64,000 nt of DNA. It comes from Segniliparus sp051660745. GTDB lineage: Bacteria; Actinomycetota; Actinomycetes; Mycobacteriales; Mycobacteriaceae. The stretch spans positions 1-64,000 of the forward strand of contig NZ_JBOFQF010000042.1 in the NCBI RefSeq assembly GCF_051660745.1, read 5' to 3'. Under the pieces are notes generated by a model. The model was not told the origin of the DNA and searched no databases. It saw nothing but the letters and a program-made list of their open reading frames with translations. Every line of letters starts with the position of its first letter. The stretch's first letter is position 1. This document shows positions 1-7,184 of the stretch, one piece after another. The position numbers and the translations under genes are program-made.

Positions 1-2
1 GC

Positions 3-233
3 GCCGACGACGGGACCGACCACCCCGACGGCTTCGCCCGCCTCGCAGGCGACCACCCCGACGCCGACCTCGCCACCGAGACCGCCTGGCTCCGCCAAAC
101 CGCCAAACACTACGCACAGGCTCAGCGAGCCCCCGCTCCATCGCGCTGGGGGCCCGCTGAGCGGACGCTCACTCGCCCAAATGCCGCCACGGGATCTCGG
201 AGAGGGGGCTGCCGGTCTCCAAGAGCGATTTGA
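3..233 (+). CDS. C-terminal part of an unidentified protein (5' truncated by window edge)
   Basis: Frame 3 is open from the window edge to a TGA at 231-233. Up to about position 130 it shows a typical high-GC third-codon pattern and an Asp/Ala-rich peptide ending in a Trp-Leu-Arg-Gln helix-like stretch. I do not recognise the family. After about position 120 the frame runs through a strong hairpin (119-165) and overlaps the end of the convergent regulator gene, so the last 35 codons may be read-through of an insertion or a decayed end. Frames 1 and 2 are also open near the edge but give Pro/Arg-rich translations typical of shadow frames. Confidence 0.3.
   Translation, partial: ADDGTDHPDGFARLAGDHPDADLATETAWLRQTAKHYAQAQRAPAPSRWGPAERTLTRPNAATGSRRGGCRSPRAI
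120..164. terminator. Strong hairpin between convergent genes
   Basis: GCTCAGCG-A-GCCCCC pairs with GGGGG-C-CCGCTGAGC around a 14-base loop, with one mismatch in a 15-bp stem. It lies directly downstream of the stop of the minus-strand ArsR-AHSA1 gene. There is no T-run, as is common for actinobacterial hairpin terminators. It may serve both directions. Confidence 0.55.
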
Positions 234-939
234 GGTTGGACAGCACAGCGGGCCAACCGCCGCTGATCGCACGGAGCGCGGCCTCGTCGGGCAGGTTCTC
301 GTGGGTGACGGTGAGCTGGACGATCGTGCCGTGGGGCTTGATGTCGAAGACCACCCGGGAGACCGCGTCCGGCGTCGACGGCTCGGCCCAGGTGGTCACG
401 AGTTTGCGCGGCGGGTCGCTCGCCAGCACCGTGCCGACCACGTCGGCGACGCCCGAGCCGTCGGTCCGGCGGTGCTCCCACGGCGAGCCGACCTGCCAGT
501 CCGAGATATTGCTATGGCCCCAGTAGCTCGCCGTGAGGTCGGCGTCGGTCAGCGCTTGCCACACTTTTTCCGGCGTGCTGTCGATGTAGGTGACGTAGAC
601 ATAGCTAGGGATGACGGTCATGGATTCCTCCGCTCGTTGTTTGATGGCTTCGAGCGCCCGCAGGCGCGGACGCTCGAACGTGTCGATCCACCGCTGCCCG
701 ATCTCGTGCAGCGGCACGGGATTGAGGTAATGCAGTTTCTCCCGGCCCCGCCTGGCCACGGCGACCAAATTGGCGGCTTCGAGCACGGCCAGATGCTGGG
801 TGGCCGCCTGCCTGGTCATCGCGATTCCTTCGCACAATTGGCCAAGGGTCTGGCCGTTCTGCTCGCGCAATCGGTCCAACAGGCTCCGCCGAGTCGGGTC
901 GGCGAGAGCCTTGAAGACCTTGTCGGCTTCCGGTCGCAC
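169..939 (-). CDS. ArsR-family HTH fused to an AHSA1/SRPBCC domain, regulator
   Basis: 256-residue two-domain protein. Residues about 1-95 form an ArsR winged helix (ALADPTRRSLLDRL, then TRQAATQHLAVLE as recognition helix, then a GREKLHYLNP wing). Residues about 110-250 are an AHSA1-type SRPBCC ligand-binding fold (VYVTYIDSTPEKVWQALTD, then W-containing strands and a C-terminal helix GGWPAVLSNLKSLLE). Such fusions are known as repressors of small operons with SRPBCC, DGPF or ECF genes. I chose GTG at 939 rather than the in-frame TTG at 954, because a TTGACA/CATAAT promoter places the transcript start at that GTG (leaderless). It is divergent from the DGPF-ECF42 operon, which it may control. 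The ligand is unknown. Confidence 0.88.
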   Translation of the reverse strand: MRPEADKVFKALADPTRRSLLDRLREQNGQTLGQLCEGIAMTRQAATQHLAVLEAANLVAVARRGREKLHYLNPVPLHEIGQRWIDTFERPRLRALEAIKQRAEESMTVIPSYVYVTYIDSTPEKVWQALTDADLTASYWGHSNISDWQVGSPWEHRRTDGSGVADVVGTVLASDPPRKLVTTWAEPSTPDAVSRVVFDIKPHGTIVQLTVTHENLPDEAALRAISGGWPAVLSNLKSLLETGSPLSEIPWRHLGE

Positions 940-945
940 CCCTCC

Positions 946-973
946 ATTATGCAAGAAAATACTTGCATGTCAA
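946..973 (-). promoter_or_regulatory. Sigma-70-type promoter of the ArsR-AHSA1 gene with built-in operator
   Basis: On the minus strand, -35 TTGACA (973-968) and -10 CATAAT (951-946) are 16 bp apart, and 6 bp separate the -10 from the GTG start, so transcription should begin at the start codon. A perfect inverted repeat ATGCAAG-N6-CTTGCAT (949-968) fills the spacer. Its position over the promoter fits ArsR-type autorepression. Confidence 0.7.
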
Positions 974-1133
974 TGTCCGCGAAACGGAAGGCGCGTATCG
1001 TGTGCTGTGGATCACAGTCAAGAATCATTCCGAGTTGTCGATTTCGCCTTGGCCCGTTCGTCGCTTTGACGAGGCCGCCGAGGAGCGGCCACGGAGAACA
1101 AAAAAGACAGACAGTCCGAGAAAGGGCCCAGAT

Positions 1134-1493
1134 ATGAAGCAATACCTCCTCGCAGTCCACGGCTGCAACGACGCCCCCCTGCCCTCCCCGGAGGAGATGG
1201 AGAAGTTCTTCGGCCAAGTCGACAAGCTCAACAAGAAGCTGCAAGAGCAAGGGGCCTGGGTCTTCGCGGGCGGCCTCGAATCCGTCGAGACGGCCACCGT
1301 CGTGCGCAACGAGGCAGGCAAGACGACCATCACGGACGGGCCGTACGCGGAGGCCAAAGAGTTCCTCGGCGGCTTCTGGATCATCCGGGCGCAGGACCTC
1401 GACGCGGCCTTGCAATGGGCGGGCGAGGCTTCCGCCGCATGCGGGAACGCCGTGGAGGTCCGCCCCTTCCAAGACGAGCCCCAGCAGGACTGA
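1134..1493 (+). CDS. DGPF/YCII-related domain protein 1
   Basis: 119-residue single-domain protein of the YCII-related (DGPF) family. It has the family signature (TDGPYAEAKEFLGGFWII) with the DGPF-like motif at about residues 66-70 and a preceding GAWVFAGGLE strand. ATG at 1134 follows an AAAGGG ribosome site. It is the first gene of a three-gene run with a second DGPF protein and an ECF42 sigma factor. DGPF genes are the standard neighbours of ECF42 sigma factors, whose exact biochemical role is unsettled. The two copies here are clearly related to each other but diverged. Confidence 0.88.
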   Translation: MKQYLLAVHGCNDAPLPSPEEMEKFFGQVDKLNKKLQEQGAWVFAGGLESVETATVVRNEAGKTTITDGPYAEAKEFLGGFWIIRAQDLDAALQWAGEASAACGNAVEVRPFQDEPQQD

Positions 1494-1522
1494 CCTCGTC
1501 GAAGAGAGAAGGAACGACGGCT

Positions 1523-1891
1523 ATGGCGCAATACATGCTCTCCATCGTCTACCCGGAAGACGCCGTGCAACCGCCGCAGGACGAGCTCGCGGCGATCATG
1601 CGCGACGCTCGGGCAGTGACCCGGGAAATGCAGGACGCGGGCGTGTGGATCTTCTCCGCAGGCCTTGAGCCCGCCGACACCGCAGCAGTGGTGACCGCGC
1701 ACCAGGACGACCTCGTGACCACCGTCGACGGCCCCTACGCGGAGACCAAGGAGCAGCTCGGCGGGTTCAACCTGGTCGAGGTCCCGGACCAGGCGGAGGC
1801 CCGGCGTTGGGCCGCCGAGGTCTCCCGCGCCGTCCGCTGCCCCGTCGAGGTCCGGGGCCTCGCCCCTGGGTGCGGCAACTCGTCCGAATGA
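1523..1891 (+). CDS. DGPF/YCII-related domain protein 2
   Basis: 122-residue YCII-related (DGPF) protein, paralogous to the preceding gene: GVWIFSAGLEPADTAAVV and VDGPYAETKEQLGGFNLVEV match the same positions. ATG at 1523 is preceded by AGAAGGA. The gene ends in an ATGA overlap with the sigma-factor gene, so translation of the two is probably coupled. YCII-like proteins are small ferredoxin-like dimers; no catalytic activity can be claimed from sequence. Co-occurrence with ECF42 suggests they act in the same signalling pathway. Confidence 0.88.
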   Translation: MAQYMLSIVYPEDAVQPPQDELAAIMRDARAVTREMQDAGVWIFSAGLEPADTAAVVTAHQDDLVTTVDGPYAETKEQLGGFNLVEVPDQAEARRWAAEVSRAVRCPVEVRGLAPGCGNSSE

Positions 1892-3147
1892 CCGCCGAGG
1901 GCGGCGCGGGTGACGTCGCCCGCGTGTTCCGAGCGGAGCACGGACGAGTCGTCGCCGGGCTGATCCGCGCCTTCGGCAGCATCGACGTCGCCGAGGACGC
2001 GGTGTCCGACGCGTTCGCGACCGCCCTTGAGAAATGGCCCGAGCAGGGCATGCCGCCCAATCCGGGCGCGTGGATCGCGACGACCGCGCGGAACCGGGGG
2101 CTCGACCGGCTGCGCCGCGAGAGCCGAGGCCGCCAGCTCGTGGTCAAGGCGTACCGGGAGAGCGGTCCGAGCAACGACGCGGAGCCCGCCGACTCGGCTG
2201 AGACCGAGGGGGGCGGCGTGCGGGACGACCGGTTGCGGCTCATCTTCACCTGCTGCCACCCCGCGCTCGCCGAAGAGGCCCGGATCGCGCTCACCCTCCG
2301 CCTGCTGGGCGGGCTCACGACCACGGAGATCGCCAGGGCCTTCCTCGTGCCCGAGGCGACGATGGCGGCTCGGATCACCAGGGCCAAGCACAAGATCCGC
2401 TCGGCGGGCGTCCCCTACCGGGTGCCCGCCGAGGCGGATCTGCCCGACCGTCTGCGCTCCGTGCTGGCCGTGCTGTATTTGGTCTTCACCGAGGGCCACT
2501 CGGCCTCGGGCGGGGACGGCCTCGTCCGAGAAGACCTCTGCGCCGAGGCGATCCGGCTCGGCCGTCTCGTGGCGGAGCTCATGCCGGACGAGCCGGAGGC
2601 GCTCGGGCTCGTGGCGCTGATGCTCCTCACCCGCGCCCGCAGCCGGGCGCGGACCCGCCCCGACGGGAGCCTCGTCCTCCTCGCGGACCAGGACCGGGGG
2701 CTCTGGGACCGGGCGATGATCGCAGAGGGCCACGCCGTCGTCCGCGAGTGCCTTCGCCGGTCGAGGCCCGGGCCGTACCAGGTCCAGGCCGCGATCGCCG
2801 CCGTGCACGCCGACGCGCCACGCGCCGAGGACACCGACTGGGCGCAGATCGTCGCGCTCTACGACCAGCTCCTGGCAGTCGCCCCGACCCCGGTCGTCGC
2901 GCTCAACCGCGCGGTCGCCATCGCGCAGACGGCGGGACCGGCCGCCGGGCTCGCCGCGACCGCCGGACTCGCCGAGCGGCTGCGCGAGTACCAGCCGTTC
3001 CACGCCGCACGAGGGGACTTCCTGCGCAGGCTCGGCAGGCGCGACGAGTCCGCCGACGCGTTCCGCGCGGCGCTCGCGCTCACCACGAACGCCGCGCAGC
3101 GGCAGTTCATCGAGGCCAGGCTCCGCGAAGCGGCTCCGCCCGGCTAG
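1888..3147 (+). CDS. ECF sigma factor, ECF42 type with C-terminal extension
   Basis: 419-residue sigma factor. Sigma-2 spans about residues 10-75 (VARVFRAEHGRVVAGLIRAFG, then AEDAVSDAFATALEKWP). Sigma-4 spans about 110-170 (LTLRLLGGLTTTEIARAFLVPEATMAARITRAKHKI, shown here only as its landmark). A long C-terminal region of about 230 residues (DLPDRLRSVLAVLYLVFTEG onward) is TPR-like and typical of ECF42; the region is known to be needed for activity in studied members. No anti-sigma gene is adjacent, consistent with control by the extension. It overlaps the upstream DGPF gene by ATGA and shares the four bases CTAG with the convergent XRE-cupin gene. Confidence 0.9.
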   Translation: MTAEGGAGDVARVFRAEHGRVVAGLIRAFGSIDVAEDAVSDAFATALEKWPEQGMPPNPGAWIATTARNRGLDRLRRESRGRQLVVKAYRESGPSNDAEPADSAETEGGGVRDDRLRLIFTCCHPALAEEARIALTLRLLGGLTTTEIARAFLVPEATMAARITRAKHKIRSAGVPYRVPAEADLPDRLRSVLAVLYLVFTEGHSASGGDGLVREDLCAEAIRLGRLVAELMPDEPEALGLVALMLLTRARSRARTRPDGSLVLLADQDRGLWDRAMIAEGHAVVRECLRRSRPGPYQVQAAIAAVHADAPRAEDTDWAQIVALYDQLLAVAPTPVVALNRAVAIAQTAGPAAGLAATAGLAERLREYQPFHAARGDFLRRLGRRDESADAFRAALALTTNAAQRQFIEARLREAAPPG

Positions 3148-3725
3148 AGATCTGCGAGATCCGGGTCGCCGACGCCGCGCATCCGCTCTCCGTTCGGCCC
3201 GTAGATCCCGATGTACTCGACGGGCTCCGGGCCGGCGCTCGCGAGCCAGTGCGGCACGCGCGTGTCGAACTCCGCGACCTCGCCCGCCCGCATCACGAGG
3301 TCTTTGTCGCCGAGCACCAGCCGCAGCGCGCCGTTCAAGACGTAGACCCAGATATAGCCCTCATGCGAGCGCTGCTGCGGCACGGCCTCGCCCGAGCTGG
3401 GCGGATGCACGAACTTGAGCGCCTGCAGGCCGCCCGGCCTGCGAGTGAGCGGGACGACGACCTTGCCGTCCCTGCGGATGGGCCGCAAATGCACCCTCGG
3501 GTCGCCGGTCGGCGGCGCGTCGACGATCTCGTCCAGCGCGACGCGGTACAGCCTCGCGAGCGGCAAGAGCAGCTCCAGCGTCGGTTTCCGCTGCCCCGAC
3601 TCCAATCGCGACAACGTGCTCGTCGTGATGGCGGTGGCTTCCGCGACATCGCGCAACGTCATCGAACGCCGCTGGCGCAGGAGGCGCAGCCGGGGGCCGA
3701 TGGAGTCGAGCGGGGCGGAGTCCAT
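3144..3725 (-). CDS. XRE-family regulator with C-terminal cupin
   Basis: 193-residue regulator. The HTH (GPRLRLLRQRRSMTLRDVAE, then TSTLSRLESGQRKPTLELLLPLAR) covers residues about 8-65. A cupin_2 fold covers about 115-180 (GYIWVYVLNGALRLVLGDKD, then GEVAEFDTRVPHWLASAG). This architecture is common for regulators of small-molecule metabolism, with the cupin as sensor. I took ATG at 3725, giving MDSAPLDSIG; the longer upstream reading crosses the intergenic region. It is divergent from the methyltransferase gene, the most likely target besides itself. Confidence 0.88.
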   Translation of the reverse strand: MDSAPLDSIGPRLRLLRQRRSMTLRDVAEATAITTSTLSRLESGQRKPTLELLLPLARLYRVALDEIVDAPPTGDPRVHLRPIRRDGKVVVPLTRRPGGLQALKFVHPPSSGEAVPQQRSHEGYIWVYVLNGALRLVLGDKDLVMRAGEVAEFDTRVPHWLASAGPEPVEYIGIYGPNGERMRGVGDPDLADL

Positions 3726-3734
3726 CGGCCCATT

Positions 3735-3751
3735 ATTGCAGTTCTCGCAAT
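3735..3751. promoter_or_regulatory. Candidate operator between XRE-cupin and methyltransferase genes
   Basis: An inverted repeat ATTGC-N7-GCAAT lies in the AT-rich 67-bp divergent region, followed by a half-site ATTGC at 3755-3759. An AATAAT (-10-like, minus strand) abuts it six bases before the XRE ATG, so that gene may also be leaderless. No clear -35 was found. Confidence 0.4.
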
Positions 3752-3792
3752 TTTTATTGCGGAAACGCGAGAGCGGCGGCACCATATCCGTT

Positions 3793-4386
3793 ATGCGCGA
3801 GAACGAGTGGGACGAGCTGTACCGAGAACGCGGGCAAATCTGGAGCGGCCTGCCGAACGCGGCCCTCGTCGCCGAGATGACGGGGCACGCCCCCGGCCTC
3901 GCGCTCGACGTCGGCTGCGGGGAAGGCGGCGACGCTCGCTGGCTCGCCGAGCACGGCTGGGAAGTCGTCGCCGCCGACATCTCCTCCGTGGCGCTCGAAC
4001 GCGCCGCCTCGGCCGTGCAGACGGGCGCGGTGACCTGGCTGCAGGCCGACCTCGTCGCGTCCCCGCCCGAACGCGGCAGGTTCGACCTCGTCTCGATGCA
4101 GTACTACCCGCTGCCCCTCGCCGCAGGCGAAGAGGGCGTTCGGGGCTTCCTCGACGCGGTCGCGCCCGGCGGCACGCTGCTGGTCGTCGGCCACGACATG
4201 GCGGGCCACGAGCCGCACGACGCCCGTTTCAACCCCGCCGACTACTACGCCCCCCGTCAGATCGCCGAGATCCTCGGCGACAAATGGACCGTCCTCGTGC
4301 ACGAGCCCCGCCGTCGCGAGCGGGCGCTGCCGGACGGCCGCGAAGCGCCCGCCGACCTCGTGCTGAAAGCGGTCCGGGACAACTAG
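3793..4386 (+). CDS. Class I SAM-dependent methyltransferase
   Basis: 197-residue Rossmann methyltransferase. Motif I (LALDVGCGEGGDARWLAEHG) sits at about residues 35-54, with an acidic residue after the next strand (VVAADIS) for SAM ribose binding and a motif II-like FDLVSMQYYPL at about 98-108. The N-terminal WDELYRERGQIWSG is typical of small TehB-like or thiopurine-like methyltransferases. The substrate cannot be told. ATG at 3793 gives the family's usual N-terminus. Divergent from the XRE-cupin regulator. Confidence 0.85.
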   Translation: MRENEWDELYRERGQIWSGLPNAALVAEMTGHAPGLALDVGCGEGGDARWLAEHGWEVVAADISSVALERAASAVQTGAVTWLQADLVASPPERGRFDLVSMQYYPLPLAAGEEGVRGFLDAVAPGGTLLVVGHDMAGHEPHDARFNPADYYAPRQIAEILGDKWTVLVHEPRRRERALPDGREAPADLVLKAVRDN

Positions 4387-4387
4387 C

Positions 4388-4858
4388 TCAGCTGTCGCGC
4401 CTGCGCAGCGTCACGAGCATCGCGAACTGCCCCACGAGCGCGAACGCGTCGAAGACCGCCCGCGCGTATGGGAAGGCCGGGCGCAAGAGCCGCCCGTCCG
4501 GAGTGAAGAGGATGTACTCGAGCGACTTGGTCTGCGCGTCGGCCACGAGGAAAAGGATCACCGCGAGCAGCACGACCGGAAGGCCGATCCGGAACTGCCA
4601 CGACCGCCACACCGATTCGGAGCTGCGCAGCAGCGCGTTCCCGCCCGCCGCGACCGCGACGGTCATCGCCACGACGAACAGCCACGGAGTCTGGGCTTTG
4701 ATGTCCGGATGCGCGTTGAAGACGTACCCCCCGGTCATGAGGTCGATCGCGAGGAACACGCTGCAGGCCGCGATCGCTGCCGCCACCGCGACGGGGATCC
4801 AGAGCGCGCCCGGCCCGAACGAGTCTGTCGCGGCCCTGAGCCGATCGCCGATCTTCAC
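4388..4858 (-). CDS. Small integral membrane protein of unknown function
   Basis: About 156 residues with three to four predicted membrane helices (ALWIPVAVAAAIAACSVFLA, TPWLFVVAMTVAVAAGG, GLPVVLLAVILFLVADA, and a C-terminal AFALVGQFAMLVTL). I do not recognise the family. The start is uncertain: GTG at 4858 is used, and an in-frame TTG at 4888 would add ten residues; neither has a strong ribosome site. It stops one base after the methyltransferase gene ends (convergent) and lies 50 bp downstream of eccE on the same strand, without obvious link to ESX. Confidence 0.6.
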   Translation of the reverse strand: MKIGDRLRAATDSFGPGALWIPVAVAAAIAACSVFLAIDLMTGGYVFNAHPDIKAQTPWLFVVAMTVAVAAGGNALLRSSESVWRSWQFRIGLPVVLLAVILFLVADAQTKSLEYILFTPDGRLLRPAFPYARAVFDAFALVGQFAMLVTLRRRDS

Positions 4859-4908
4859 GGACCACGATTCTTGTCGAGCGCGGAGCAAAGGTCAACCCGG
4901 CGCAACGG

Positions 4909-5832
4909 TCAACCGGCTCGGCGGGGCAGCAGGCTGGTCGAGCCGGGCGACAGGGCCGCGAGCACGGGCAGATGGGCCCCACGGTGCGGGCGCAGCCCTG
5001 CGGGCAGAAGCTCGACGGGCCCTTTCTTCCGCAACGCGCACGCGGCCGCGAGGCTCGGCGCCGCCCTTTGGCCGCCCTGCGCGGCCCCGGTGAACTCCAG
5101 CACCGTCCAGATCTCCTGGGCGGGGTACTCCGCGATGGCCGCGAGGCGCGCGTCGAGATCGCCCGCCGTGGACACCGCGTACGCGCCGACCCGCTCCCCG
5201 TCCTCGACCACGCCGTTCCAGTCCTCGACTCCCGCGCCCGCCAGGCTGGGCGCGTCGTCGGCATGGTCGGCGGCGAACCCTGCTTCGCGCAGTTGCGCCG
5301 CGAGCCTGCGCCGAGCCGCCTCGGCGAGCTCGCGCAATTCGATCCGCGCGTTGCGGGCCCGCAACGCGGCGAGGTTCTCCCGAGCGTCCACCACGAGCGT
5401 GATCCAGGCTTCTTGGCCGCCGTCGCCGAAGCTGTGGAAGGCTGCCCGCACGGCGGCGCACCGCACCCCGTAGCGGTCCAAGTAGCTCGCGACCAACGAC
5501 AGCGGCAGCCAATCGGGGGCGCGCGCGCCCGACGGCGCGGCAACTCGGACCAGCGCCGCGACGCGTTCCGGGGCTTCCCCCGCAGGCACAGCGAAGCCCC
5601 GCCTGCGGCGCGCCAGCAGCGCGATCCGACGGCGCAGAGCCGTGGTGACATGCGTGCCGCCCCAGCTGCCGAGCACGAACAGCAGCGCGATCACGATGGC
5701 GGCGAGGAGCCAGCAAGCGGCGCGCCGCCGCCCGATGCAGTCGAAACCAGCACCGGCGAAACCGGCGGCGAAAACAAGCGCGAGAGCGAATGTCGCCCGC
5801 GCCCGGCTCGGTTTGGCAGGGGCAATGCTCAT
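4909..5832 (-). CDS. eccE3: ESX-3-type secretion membrane component EccE
   Basis: 307 residues, close to the usual ~330 of EccE3. Two N-terminal membrane helices (ATFALALVFAAGFAGAGFD and ACWLLAAIVIALLFVLGSWG) are followed by a cytosolic-type domain with GTHVTTALRRRIALLARRRRGF and the conserved WITLVVDARENLAALRARNA region. EccE is a peripheral subunit of the EccBCDE membrane complex. The ATG at 5832 overlaps the mycP stop by ATGA, and it is last in the operon, as in mycobacterial ESX-3 loci. Confidence 0.88.
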   Translation of the reverse strand: MSIAPAKPSRARATFALALVFAAGFAGAGFDCIGRRRAACWLLAAIVIALLFVLGSWGGTHVTTALRRRIALLARRRRGFAVPAGEAPERVAALVRVAAPSGARAPDWLPLSLVASYLDRYGVRCAAVRAAFHSFGDGGQEAWITLVVDARENLAALRARNARIELRELAEAARRRLAAQLREAGFAADHADDAPSLAGAGVEDWNGVVEDGERVGAYAVSTAGDLDARLAAIAEYPAQEIWTVLEFTGAAQGGQRAAPSLAAACALRKKGPVELLPAGLRPHRGAHLPVLAALSPGSTSLLPRRAG

Positions 5833-7184
5833 CGGGCTGCTCCTTTCCGGCGCCATGCCGAAACGGCCAAGACAACGCCGACCACGAGGACGAGGGCTGC
5901 GGCTCCGGCGAGCGCCACCGCCTTCGGCGCCGTCGGGTCCGCCGGCGCGGGCACGGGCGGCGCTATCTGCTTCACCGCAGCTCTGGGGGCTTGCGCGTCG
6001 CCTGCGGGCAGATCCCAGGTCAACGCCGCGAGCGGGTCGACAGTCCCCGCGCCGACAAGGCTGGACGGCAGGCGCGCCGCGTTGTGCGCGGACCGCGTGA
6101 TCCGGCTCATCGCCTGATACGCGGTCAGTTGCGGATAACGGGACCGGACCAGGGCCGCGACGCCTGCGACGTACCCCGCCGCGTACGCGGAGCCGCGCAC
6201 GGGGACAGGTTTGCCCTTTTCGTCGAGCAATGCGTTCGCGATAGCCGCGTCGGGAGCGTTGGACAGCGACACAACTGCCTCGCCCGGAGCCGCGACCGAT
6301 GTCCATGGGCCCGCGAGCGCCGAGGCGGACGGCTGCCCCTGCGGGGTGAGCGAGGCCGCCGACAGCACGTACGGCTGCCAGAGCGACGGGACCGAGAGCG
6401 TCGCGGCCCCCGCCCAGCCTTGGCCTGCGAGAGGGTTCGCCGCGCAGTTCGGCTGGTCCGTGTCCCCGGCCGCAGCGACGACGAGCGCGTCCTTGTCCAC
6501 GACCGCGTGGCGCAGCGCGGCCCCGACCGGCGCGAGGTCGATCGCGACGTCCGAGGGGACGCAGATGGCCGAGCTGATCACGATCACCGTCGCCCCGAGG
6601 TCGGCCGCGCGCGCCACCGCACGGGCGAGCGCCTGGACGCCTTCGGCGGCCTGCGCGAGCGTCGGGTTGTCGCCCGGCTCCTTCAGGTTGAACATCGCGG
6701 ACCAGACGCGCAACGACAGGATCTTCGCCTCGGGGGCGACCCCGGTGAAGCCGTCGCCCGGCGCGGGCCTGCCGCCGACGATCCCGGCCACCAGCGTGCC
6801 TGTGCCGTCGCAGTCGTCCAGCCCGTCCGTCGTCCCGACGTAGTCTCCGCCGCCGACGAGGTGCGTCAGCCGGGGATTGCGGGCGACGCCGGTGCCGAGG
6901 ACTGCGACGGTCTGCCCCTCCCCTCTCGTGAGCCGCTGCGCCGAGGGGAGGCCGAGGGCCGCTTGGTCCGGCGGCGTGCCGGTCAAGGCCTGGTCGGGGA
7001 TTCCCCCGGCGAGGACGCAGGCGCGGCGCTGGACCATCGGCTGCGGCGGCGCGGGCGCGGTGTTCGCGGGCAGCGCGGCTGGGTCGACGACGGGCGGTCC
7101 GGCCAGCGGCGCGGCTGCGGCGGGGACGGCGGACAACGCGATTGCCGCCGAGGCGACGGCCAGGGCTCGCTTCGTCGCGCTCAT
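5829..7184 (-). CDS. mycP3: Mycosin (MycP3-like subtilase) with all catalytic residues lost
   Basis: 451 residues: signal peptide (1-24, ending AAAA), mycosin N-extension with Cys, subtilase fold, and a C-terminal membrane helix (VALAGAAALVLVVGVVLAV) with basic tail. It is clearly a mycosin (SLWQPYVLSAASLTPQGQPS; AGVAALVRSRYP). The active site is gone: the Asp of VA(V/I)(I/L)DTG reads VAVLGTGV (Gly97), the His of DCDGHGTLVAG reads DCDGTGTLVAG (Thr128), the oxyanion Asn of AAAGNT reads AAAGDT (Asp241), and the Ser of SGTSYAAGYV reads RGSAYAAGYV (Ala333). No frameshift or stop is present. Mycosins are known to stabilise the ESX membrane complex independently of proteolysis, so a structural role fits. 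Overlaps eccD and eccE by ATGA at both ends. Confidence 0.95.
   Translation of the reverse strand: MSATKRALAVASAAIALSAVPAAAAPLAGPPVVDPAALPANTAPAPPQPMVQRRACVLAGGIPDQALTGTPPDQAALGLPSAQRLTRGEGQTVAVLGTGVARNPRLTHLVGGGDYVGTTDGLDDCDGTGTLVAGIVGGRPAPGDGFTGVAPEAKILSLRVWSAMFNLKEPGDNPTLAQAAEGVQALARAVARAADLGATVIVISSAICVPSDVAIDLAPVGAALRHAVVDKDALVVAAAGDTDQPNCAANPLAGQGWAGAATLSVPSLWQPYVLSAASLTPQGQPSASALAGPWTSVAAPGEAVVSLSNAPDAAIANALLDEKGKPVPVRGSAYAAGYVAGVAALVRSRYPQLTAYQAMSRITRSAHNAARLPSSLVGAGTVDPLAALTWDLPAGDAQAPRAAVKQIAPPVPAPADPTAPKAVALAGAAALVLVVGVVLAVSAWRRKGAAR

Noticed and set aside
1005..1017. CTGTG-GAT-CACAG palindrome as a CRP site
   Set aside because: The arms are spaced by three bases instead of the six of TGTGA-N6-TCACA, so a CRP-type claim is not supported.
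2748..5093. 781-codon plus-strand frame across several genes
   Set aside because: It crosses the sigma, XRE-cupin, methyltransferase and membrane-protein genes in a wrong frame and has no recognisable domain.
6186..6896. Mycosin substitutions as sequencing or frame errors
   Set aside because: Four separate single codon differences in intact frame with conserved flanking motifs are not produced by indels or read errors in a plausible way.
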